Part shown: piece by piece, positions 44,724-52,283 of the stretch
Layout of the letters: every line of letters begins with the position of its first letter
Numbering within the stretch: position 1 is the stretch's first letter
Assembly (NCBI RefSeq): GCF_001187905.1
Contig: NZ_LGIS01000033.1
Span: forward strand, 1 to 64,000
Direction of reading: 5' to 3'
DNA: 64,000 bases
From: Pantoea sp. RIT-PI-b
GTDB taxonomy: Bacteria; Pseudomonadota; Gammaproteobacteria; Enterobacterales; Enterobacteriaceae
Translations under genes and position numbers: made by a program
Notes under the pieces: model-generated
Databases searched by the model: none
Told to the model about the DNA's origin: nothing
What the model saw: only the letters and a program-made list of their open reading frames with translations

Positions 44724-46697
44724 TTACTGTTCACGCTGACGAATTTTCACATTTATCTTCTCGATTTCGGCCTGAGCTTCGGCTCGCTTTTCCAACGAAT
44801 CAAACGGCGTATCACGGCGAATAATCGACGGCATCGGCGGGATAGTGAGCTTTCCGTGAAGATAATATTCATCGCTCTCCAGCCAGTCAGCCTGATGGCG
44901 AAGTTCAGCCAGCGAAGCTCTGTCCCAGGAGTGCCAGCAGAACCCTATCGGCAGATCATAGGCCACCACACGTTGCATAAATTTCTCACTCATGGGTAAT
45001 GAACTGTGGTCAGTCGGCCGCAGCACGTAGGCGTGCACTTCTTCCTTCATCTCTTTGTATGACTGTCTCTCATACAACACCCGCTGGTCTTTGGAACCCG
45101 GCCCGGGTTGGTAATAAGAGGATGACGGTTTACGCTGCATTTTCTGGTCAAAGTATCCATACAGGGAGATGTAGTAGCGGTAATCAGCATCAATAGGTAC
45201 TCCCCTCTCAGGATCTATCTGCCCATATCCATAGCCGGTATCGCCGCTCTGTTTCTCAATGCTTCGATAGTCTTGGTCAAAATCTTTTAACTCTGCAGCC
45301 GATAGCGGTTCTGGCACCGCTGGCGCATTGATATTCAGCCTTTGCGCTGGATCGGGGGTGGGCCAGGTCAGTTTCTGCAACATAGTCGTCGTGCTGTCCC
45401 AGAACGGCTTACCGTCTCCCAGACTTCCGAAATGCGTTGCCGGATCAGGCCTGTCACCGCTTGAGGTATTACGCGCCAGCATGCGGACATACAGGGCCTT
45501 GCCCGCCTGTGCAAATAAGGGATGGGATGCGCTGTAACCACTTTCACGGGTGTTAGGCAATCCCTGCCAGCCGATACTGCGCAGCGGCGAAGATCCCATC
45601 ACCCGGTCATGTGGGTTGCAGTAGATATAGGTATTGCCATGATTATCGCGTTCGGAAAGGCCATTAAGTGTTTTACCGAGAGGTGTCCAGCTCTCTCCAT
45701 CGCTGCACACGCCAGCCAGCAGATTACCGGTATTTTGCTGCTGCAGCCGGCGTTTGTTCTCCGCCACTTTCTTCACGATATCGGCGAAGGTCGCTTCACG
45801 GGCCTGTGGCGTAATAATCTCGTTCAAAGGATAAGAAATGTAGGTGGTCATTTCATTATCCAGCGCATAAGGAGAATTCATTACAAAGAGCGCATCCGGT
45901 GCTTCGATAGCCGCCGCTGCTAACGCCACCATGGTGCCCTGACTGTGCGATAATACGGTTACGGTGTCTTCCGGATGTTTATCCCGGATGGTTTTTATCA
46001 GTTTCGCTAAGCGCCCGGCGGCATGTGCATAGTAGTGGCGCGGCGGTGCTTTTGTCAGTAAACGGTCCCGTTCGCCGTTCATCAGTTGGGTGCTGAAGGG
46101 GATCGGCAGGCCCATCACAGAAGGCCAGTTATTAAACCCTTTATCGCTCCATAAGCTGACCAGCTGATTACAACCATTCTGAAACGGTCCACCGCCCCAG
46201 AAAAAAGGCCCACTGTTTTTTCTTTCTTCAGGAGTGAGCTCGTAATAACTGTCGCCATTTATATTTTTAAGCGGGATGGCATACTTGCCCTCTTCACCCT
46301 CTGCAGCACGATAGCCCCAATAAAAACGGATTACGGGTGAGCGACCTTCTTCTGTTATTTTTCGTGGCGGAGTAATCCATTCCTTTGCATTTTCGGTACT
46401 CCAGCCTGCTTTTGTATATTCATTAGCTATAAGATGACACCCACTATTCTTCTTAAGTCCAAGCCTTTCATTTAATCCTTCACATAGTGATTTCTCTGCA
46501 TTGTTATACCACTCACCCTCAGAGTTCACTCCATGAACAAAAATAATTAGTCCCGGCAGCTGAAGTGGTGGCTGAACTTCTGCATTTACATTAATATTTT
46601 TATAAGATGTCATCGAATGATCAAAGGGAGTTCCATTGTCTGTTTTTTGTACTATTACCTTGCGAGTTAGCGAAGGGTTTTTAATATCTCCATTCAT
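44724..46697 (-). CDS. tle3: T6SS phospholipase effector, Tle3-like (module 1)
   Basis: A 657-residue alpha/beta-hydrolase with the oxyanion segment LIIFVHGVNSEGEW and the nucleophile elbow SHSQGTM, catalytic Ser252. A conserved block GPFFWGGGPFQNG follows the first third, and the C-terminal half (from about residue 350) is the DUF3274-like region, including HDRVMGSSPLRSIGWQGLPN. Tle3 enzymes attack membrane phospholipids of rival bacteria after delivery by VgrG. The start overlaps the tli3 stop by four bases (ATGA). AT-richer than core T6SS genes. It is homologous along its length to the protein at 49312-51243. Confidence 0.85.
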   Translation of the reverse strand: MNGDIKNPSLTRKVIVQKTDNGTPFDHSMTSYKNINVNAEVQPPLQLPGLIIFVHGVNSEGEWYNNAEKSLCEGLNERLGLKKNSGCHLIANEYTKAGWSTENAKEWITPPRKITEEGRSPVIRFYWGYRAAEGEEGKYAIPLKNINGDSYYELTPEERKNSGPFFWGGGPFQNGCNQLVSLWSDKGFNNWPSVMGLPIPFSTQLMNGERDRLLTKAPPRHYYAHAAGRLAKLIKTIRDKHPEDTVTVLSHSQGTMVALAAAAIEAPDALFVMNSPYALDNEMTTYISYPLNEIITPQAREATFADIVKKVAENKRRLQQQNTGNLLAGVCSDGESWTPLGKTLNGLSERDNHGNTYIYCNPHDRVMGSSPLRSIGWQGLPNTRESGYSASHPLFAQAGKALYVRMLARNTSSGDRPDPATHFGSLGDGKPFWDSTTTMLQKLTWPTPDPAQRLNINAPAVPEPLSAAELKDFDQDYRSIEKQSGDTGYGYGQIDPERGVPIDADYRYYISLYGYFDQKMQRKPSSSYYQPGPGSKDQRVLYERQSYKEMKEEVHAYVLRPTDHSSLPMSEKFMQRVVAYDLPIGFCWHSWDRASLAELRHQADWLESDEYYLHGKLTIPPMPSIIRRDTPFDSLEKRAEAQAEIEKINVKIRQREQ

Positions 46698-47458
46698 AAT
46701 TTTTTTCTCAACGGCTGAACCGGCTCCAAATTTTTGTCACACACCAACCTCATTTGTTTTACCTTTGAAATATCGTCCATGGGTAGCTCTTTCTGGTAAA
46801 CCGGTCCTGTAGCACCTGGATAACCATTCCTTTTACTAGCTTCTTCATCAGGATCAAATATCCACTTCCAGGTTCTACCATCTTCTTGATATCTTTCATG
46901 ACCTTTAAAGTCGATCATATAAAAACCCTGATTTGTCACTAACATATCGTAATCAGCAGTATCCTCATTAGGATCTTGCGTATTTGAGCCATATGTCACT
47001 GAACGCCTTGTTTTTCCGCCATCAACACTCACTGAAATAATATTCAGGCACCCTTTATCAGAACCCAGGCACGCGGCCTTGTTATCATTCAGGGTCAGAG
47101 GAAATGCCAGATAATCATCGCGCGTTGAAAGCCAGAACAATCGGCCTTTAAATAAGTAGCCTGATGAGGGAGAAATCTGTACGTGAATATCTTTTTCTTT
47201 ATTATTGTAAAAAGTCTTCCCATTCTCACAGCGGGTATAATCTTCCAGAGTGAAGTAGCGGTTATCATCAATCCGATAGATAATCTGCGGGGGTCCGTAA
47301 ACAGGCGGCGGCGCATTTTTATTTTTTTCAGTCATTACCGTTTCATGCAGTGAGCCCGCACCAAAGCCGTAAGCCGCACCTTCCGTAACGCAGCCTGTCA
47401 ATAGAGGTATGGCTGTAAGGCAGGATAACAAAAACACCATTTTAGTTAGATTGTTCAC
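46694..47458 (-). CDS. tli3: T6SS immunity lipoprotein, Tli3-like (module 1)
   Basis: A 254-residue predicted lipoprotein: lipobox LLTGC with Cys23, then a soluble domain starting PPQIIYRIDDNRYFTLEDYT. It shares this block with the protein at 51233-52282, and Tli3 proteins are known to neutralise Tle3 lipases in the periplasm. I place the start at the GTG at 47458 (AAGGA upstream); the frame is open to a TTG at 47488. It lies between the truncated vgrG and tle3, the expected order vgrG-immunity-effector. Confidence 0.8.
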   Translation of the reverse strand: MNNLTKMVFLLSCLTAIPLLTGCVTEGAAYGFGAGSLHETVMTEKNKNAPPPVYGPPQIIYRIDDNRYFTLEDYTRCENGKTFYNNKEKDIHVQISPSSGYLFKGRLFWLSTRDDYLAFPLTLNDNKAACLGSDKGCLNIISVSVDGGKTRRSVTYGSNTQDPNEDTADYDMLVTNQGFYMIDFKGHERYQEDGRTWKWIFDPDEEASKRNGYPGATGPVYQKELPMDDISKVKQMRLVCDKNLEPVQPLRKKL

Positions 47459-47490
47459 AGATATTATTCCTTGTTTATATGAACCCAATA

Positions 47491-48760
47491 TCAGGACTTT
47501 TTGAGCACAATTTTCAACCCATCGATTGTTTCAGACTCCAGTAGTGAAGAGTGCCCGTTTGCATCCGTAACTCCGCTAATGACCTTTCCGTCAGGCAGAT
47601 GTATTTCATAATTTTGATTTGCTAACGCTTTACCTGATAGCGGATGGGTAATAATAAATTTTTCATTAAAACTCCCCGGCTCAAATGACTTCATTACGCT
47701 CTGCATGCTGGCCGGCCCCGCCTTACTGATACCCGCATTTTTAACCAGCAGCTTACCCGGTCCGCCAATCTCCACGTGGCCGCCTTTCAGCTTTATATAA
47801 CCGCCGCCGCAAATCAGCGTCAGCTCATCCTGCGCCGTCACGACCAGCTTCCTGCCGCTCGAAATATGCGTGTCCTCCGTTGACCAGGTCGTCACGTTTC
47901 CGCCCTGCGCCTGCACGTCGATATCGCCCCGGGAAGTAAACAGCTTCGCGCCCTCTCGGCTGTACAGGCTGATTTGTTTGCCTGCCGCCACGGTAAGGTC
48001 CTTCTGCGCGCCGAGGTCCATCTGCTTTGCGGCAGTCAGCATCAGGTTATCCTGCGCCGACAGCTGCACATCCCCGCCGCTCACCAGCGCCACGCCCTGC
48101 GGCGCGCTCCCCACCAGCACCTCCTGCTGCATGTCTTCTATCTTTTTCTGCAGCAGCGCCTGCTGCGCGCAGGCCGCCAGCGACCGCATTTCAGCCAGCG
48201 CGGCGGACAGACGCGACAGCACCGGCTGCATCTCCTTCTGCTTACCGCGCGCCGCCGCCTGCCCGTCCGCGCTGATAAACAGCCCTTTGCTGGCGCGGAT
48301 GGCGCCCCAGCTGTCAGTGCGCAGCTCAAAACCTTCGCCGCGCGGCTGGCGTTCACCGTCCACGAGATGTCCGAGATTCAGCTGGCTCTTGCCGCCGTAC
48401 TCGGTGCTGAGTTTGATGTGCTCCTGGCCGCGCGTGTCGTCGAGTCGCAGCTTGTTGTTAGCTGGCGTGCGCAGCACGTTGCGCTTGTAGTTACGGATGG
48501 TGACGTGGTCGGCGCGTGATGAGTCGTGCAGCACCCCGGCGATGTACGGACGATCCGGGTTGCCGTGCTCGAAGCCAATCGCCACCTCGGTGCCGGCCAG
48601 CAGCGGCAGGTGCAGGCCATAGGTGTCGCCGGTAAACGGGCGCGCCTGGCGCACCCACAGGCTTTCGAAGCCGCTTTCTCAGCCCGCGCGGTCAAACAGC
48701 ATATTGACGCGATAGCGCCCGTCGCGGTCAATGTGCCCGTAGGTATCGTTGGTGGTGGTG
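47491..48760 (-). pseudogene. vgrG: 5'-truncated vgrG remnant with its own C-terminal extension
   Basis: This segment encodes the C-terminal part of a VgrG: the end of the gp5-like region (ARPFTGDTYGLHLPLLAGT), the DUF2345 beta-helix, and a C-terminal extension. From about 47678 to 48760 it is nearly identical to 52474-53592 in the intact vgrG. It lacks the N-terminal two fifths, has an in-frame stop (TGA for Trp) at 48679-48681, and has lost 36 bp near 48160 relative to the intact gene, probably by slippage between direct repeats. The last 62 residues, starting after SFEP, differ completely in sequence from the intact VgrG but keep the TTR-like pattern (LPDGKVISGVTDANGHSSLL). A GTG at 48654 could restart translation. 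Confidence 0.88.
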
Positions 48761-48791
48761 CTGCAAAATCATCTGGCTCAGCACCGGCAGG
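48760..48791. repeat. 32-bp exact copy of the clpV 3' end (recombination scar)
   Basis: Bases 48760-48791 are identical to 54900-54931 inside the last codons of clpV. They are fused to vgrG sequence through a GCTG microhomology. This junction marks a deletion that removed the vgrG 5' part from a duplicated clpV-vgrG segment. Confidence 0.85.
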
Positions 48792-49095
48792 GTCTACTAT
48801 GATGTGCATGGTCGCGCAGGATCGTTAATTTATCTATCACACAATATATTTAATAACTCAGGTTGGAGAGTAAACGATCATAACTAATAAAGATTAGTAG
48901 CTCAACATCACCTCAAAGTAATAACAAGCTAATTTAACATAAGCCATATTAATTGACAGGTAAGAGTCATATCATTTAGACAAATGAATCTCACCCCTGT
49001 AATGGCGGACATCAGTTGAATTTAATTAACGCATGTGAATTGAGCTTATCGTTCATTTTGTAGCACTCGAACTTTCTCTTGTCTATTTCTACACC
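48792..49095. other. AT-rich stretch without recognisable gene
   Basis: This 304-bp stretch is much richer in A and T than the T6SS core and holds no gene I can support. It lies between two broken elements and is probably degenerate cassette DNA. Confidence 0.5.
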
Positions 49096-49290
49096 CTAAA
49101 GAGATTCCGTAAATATCTCGAATGGAATAGAAGGAATGTTTAATTTTCCTGTTTCGAAATAAGAATCATAGCCCTTTGACCAGTTAGCCCTATCCCGAAA
49201 ATTTATCATGAAACTCTTATTCCAAGTCGTAGTAGGTAATACAGATGTAACTTTTCTGCCATGAGGAGTAGAATCCCCCATAACAACCGC
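49096..49290 (-). pseudogene. Chimeric remnant: PAAR start fused to Tle3 C-terminus
   Basis: Reading on the minus strand, AVVMGDSTPHGRKVTS matches the first residues of the intact PAAR protein (AVVMGDSTSHGGKVTS). After that the sequence switches to TWNKSFMINFRDRANW and GKLNIPSIP, which matches the C-terminal region of the Tle3-like proteins (TWDKAFMADLRRKADW in module 2; GKLTIPPMP in module 1). The PAAR start codon context is degenerate. The element therefore records a deletion between a PAAR gene and the 3' end of a further tle3 copy. Confidence 0.75.
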
Positions 49291-49311
49291 GTATTATTCA
49301 ATTATTATTAT

Positions 49312-51243
49312 CTATGCTTTATTTACGGATCTATAGGCCGGTAACTTCATTTGATTTCTATTAAAATCATCTATAACAGTATCTCTGCTAATTAAATCGG
49401 GTTCAGGCACTTTGTCGGGCATTCCACTGAAAAGATAAGGATCCTCACCCTGTACCCAATCCGCTTTTCGCCGTAAATCGGCCATAAATGCCTTATCCCA
49501 GGTAGCATCGCAATACCCAATAGGTAAATCATACGCCACTACTTGAGACATGAAGTCTGCGTTCATTGGCAAAGTGCTATGATCAGTTGGCTGGGAGACA
49601 TAAGATCTTAAGCGAAGATCTTTTTCTTCAAATGTTTCCTTACGGGTCACAGGTACCATTCGGGGCTCAGATTCAGTTCCCACATTTTTAAATCCAATCA
49701 CAATATCCTGATTGGGATATAGATTGATGTAATTATCATAGGTATTGTCGTTTTTATAAACTGCCCCTTTTTTTGTTTCACCCCACCCATCTTTTTGCTC
49801 TTGGTCATGCTCTGCTCCAACGCGTGATACATCAAAACCAGCTAATTTTGCAGCATCAATAGGTTCAGGTACCTTTTCGGCATTAATAAAAACCGTTTGC
49901 CATTCTGGAGGCTCCGGATAGGTGAAATTACTGCTTTGATATTTGTCGCCTTTATCATCCCAGAAAGGTTTTCCATCCGGCAGTTTTGCAAAAGGCGTAA
50001 CGGGATTTGGAGCTTCACCACATGGACTACTGCGAGCCAGCATCCGCTGAAATAAATTTCCCTGATGCTTTTTCAGCAGAGGATGAATCTGTCCCTGAGA
50101 ATTATTGGGTAATCCCTGCCAGCCAATTGAGCGTAGCGGGCGTGACCCCATAACACGGTCATGAGGACAAAAATAGATATATGTACGCCCATGATTATCA
50201 CGTTCGGCAAGACTGGCGCTATTTTCACCAGCAAGAGAGACATCAGGTCGCCAACTCTTTTTATCTGCAGTCTGACCTACGCAAAGCCCCTCATAGCCAA
50301 GCGATGACAGGTGATTCTTTCTGGAAGCAACCTTGTCAACGATCGCAGATAATGTGCTCTGCCGCCCCTCAGGAGAAATACACTCTTCAGCAGGAAGCGA
50401 GGCACCATTGAGATCGTTGTGATCCAGTGCATAAGGGGAATTAAGTACAAACAGTGCATCAGGTGCTTGCCCAGCAATCGCGACCGCAGCCATTGCCACC
50501 ATCGTTCCCTGACTATGCGAGATAATGGTAACCGTATCTTTGGGATACTTATTACGAATGCTATCAATCAGATCGGCAAGACGTTTAGCTGCATGGGCAT
50601 AGTATTTTCGCGGTGGTGCATTGGTTAAAAGGCGATCTTTATCTTCGTTAGCCCATTGAACTTTAAAGCCTGCAACACTCTCTTTAAATCCTTTATCACT
50701 CCAGAGTGAGTGTAGATTATTTGTACCGTTCTGGAACGGTCCGCCGCCCCAAAAAAATGGTCCCTGAGCCAGAATATTTTCATGAGACACACCTTGCCTT
50801 TTTAGCTGATGATAATCAATACCTTCCTTATTGGCTAAAGGTATAACATATTTATCTTCATTATCTTTAGGTGAGGAATACCCCCAATAGAATCTAATCA
50901 CTGGAGAATTTGATTCTTTTGTGTTTGGCTCATCTCTTTCAACTAATGGTGTTGTTAAAACTTCAGAATCGCTTTTGTATTTATTTTTAATCAAAAGGTA
51001 TGGTTTTTCAAGACCAAGCCGTTTGTTTAAGCCCGAACATAGGTTTTCTTCAGCGTTCTCAAACCATTCCCCCGTTGAATTAACCCCATGGACTAATATA
51101 ATAATCCCTGGTAAATGAGGAGGCAAATTACACCCAGCTCTAACCTGACAATTCTTATGTGAAGGAAATGAGATCCAGGAAGGATGCCCATTGTCATCTA
51201 ACTTACACTCAAGCTCACGAATAGGCTCTTTGCTATTGCTCAT
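49312..51243 (-). CDS. tle3: T6SS phospholipase effector, Tle3-like (module 2)
   Basis: A 643-residue alpha/beta-hydrolase homologous to the module-1 lipase. It has IIILVHGVNSTGEWFENAE, GPFFWGGGPFQNG, the nucleophile elbow SHSQGTM with Ser244, and HDRVMGSRPLRSIGWQGLPN; the DUF3274-like C-terminal half is complete. The ATG at 51243 follows GGGAGG with 8-nt spacing and overlaps the upstream immunity gene by 11 bp. Sequence divergence from module 1 is large, so this is an old duplication or independent acquisition rather than a recent copy. The DNA is AT-rich. Confidence 0.85.
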   Translation of the reverse strand: MSNSKEPIRELECKLDDNGHPSWISFPSHKNCQVRAGCNLPPHLPGIIILVHGVNSTGEWFENAEENLCSGLNKRLGLEKPYLLIKNKYKSDSEVLTTPLVERDEPNTKESNSPVIRFYWGYSSPKDNEDKYVIPLANKEGIDYHQLKRQGVSHENILAQGPFFWGGGPFQNGTNNLHSLWSDKGFKESVAGFKVQWANEDKDRLLTNAPPRKYYAHAAKRLADLIDSIRNKYPKDTVTIISHSQGTMVAMAAVAIAGQAPDALFVLNSPYALDHNDLNGASLPAEECISPEGRQSTLSAIVDKVASRKNHLSSLGYEGLCVGQTADKKSWRPDVSLAGENSASLAERDNHGRTYIYFCPHDRVMGSRPLRSIGWQGLPNNSQGQIHPLLKKHQGNLFQRMLARSSPCGEAPNPVTPFAKLPDGKPFWDDKGDKYQSSNFTYPEPPEWQTVFINAEKVPEPIDAAKLAGFDVSRVGAEHDQEQKDGWGETKKGAVYKNDNTYDNYINLYPNQDIVIGFKNVGTESEPRMVPVTRKETFEEKDLRLRSYVSQPTDHSTLPMNADFMSQVVAYDLPIGYCDATWDKAFMADLRRKADWVQGEDPYLFSGMPDKVPEPDLISRDTVIDDFNRNQMKLPAYRSVNKA

Positions 51244-52282
51244 TATTAACCACCTCCCTTTTGCCACTTTTTGATGTATAGGTTATAGTTTTGGCTCTAA
51301 TTTCATTATTACATTGATAAGTACCATCACTACTTTCATTAGATAACTGAGGAAACTCAATTCTATTTTTATAAACATCTCTTTTCATTTTAATAGCTAT
51401 ATCAGACAACTCATATGCCATTCTATTAGCCTCGTTATGCGATTTAGGTGGAATAGATTTCCTTGCATAGTCAAATATATCAAAGCGCGAATTATAATCT
51501 TTAGCGTATGGTATTTTCATTCGAGATACTTCGTTTTTTATCCGTTTTTCTACTTCATTATCCATATCATCAAATACATTTATTAACTTACTACTATTGC
51601 TATCAAATCGAATTTTATTCACACTAAAAAGACCATCAGTATATCCATCATTATAAATTGGTACTTTCTCAGACTCATCCCTTAAGTAAACCCCATCATT
51701 AGCCACTACAACTTTAAGCTGACTAAAACGTTCCGGTGTGCTGTAATCCTCAGCTACGATTTTATATATAAAGGTTTTGCCATAATCTGCTGAAAAGAAG
51801 AAAAATACAGGACAACCTCGCTCTGACCTTCCGCTACCACAATACTGATCGGTGGATGCTCCAGGAAATGCCAGATACCCATTATCCGCGCCATTAACAA
51901 TGATACCCTGATATGCTGCCATGCTATTCCCAAGACGATATGAGAAGTCATTTAAATCGACATCCCATCCAAGGTGCGTTTTTATTCCCCGTCGCGTGTC
52001 ATTGTAGTAAACTTGCCCCCCCTTATCACAGGATATATAATTCTCTAACGTCAGGTATCGATTATTATCTATGCGATAAATAATTTGAGCCGGAGCATCC
52101 GTTTCAACTTTTCGTGACTCTTCAACCTCTTGAGCACCACTCATCCCACCCAGCCCTACCCCAAAACTGGCCCCCATTGATACACCGGCTAAAAACTGAA
52201 GCCCCTTATACAGGGCATACAGGAGCACACCAATAATGGCTATAATTGTGAGGACTTTTCTATCTGACTGATTCCATCTCAT
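51233..52282 (-). CDS. tli3: T6SS immunity protein, Tli3-like, membrane-anchored (module 2)
   Basis: A 349-residue protein with an N-terminal membrane segment (VLTIIAIIGVLLYALYKGL) in place of a lipobox. The conserved block AQIIYRIDNNRYLTLENYIS matches the module-1 immunity protein. A C-terminal extension of about 100 residues, rich in Lys and Glu, is absent from module 1. It starts 1 bp after the vgrG stop. Strongly AT-rich DNA suggests recent acquisition with its lipase. The anchor would place the immunity domain on the periplasmic face of the inner membrane, where a lipase could act. Confidence 0.78.
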   Translation of the reverse strand: MRWNQSDRKVLTIIAIIGVLLYALYKGLQFLAGVSMGASFGVGLGGMSGAQEVEESRKVETDAPAQIIYRIDNNRYLTLENYISCDKGGQVYYNDTRRGIKTHLGWDVDLNDFSYRLGNSMAAYQGIIVNGADNGYLAFPGASTDQYCGSGRSERGCPVFFFFSADYGKTFIYKIVAEDYSTPERFSQLKVVVANDGVYLRDESEKVPIYNDGYTDGLFSVNKIRFDSNSSKLINVFDDMDNEVEKRIKNEVSRMKIPYAKDYNSRFDIFDYARKSIPPKSHNEANRMAYELSDIAIKMKRDVYKNRIEFPQLSNESSDGTYQCNNEIRAKTITYTSKSGKREVVNNEQ

Positions 52283-52283
52283 A

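Noticed and set aside
48378..48809. 143-codon minus-strand frame beginning MHIIVDPAG
   Set aside because: Lies in a wrong frame of the vgrG remnant; composition (Arg/Thr/Cys/Ser rich) is that of a shadow frame.
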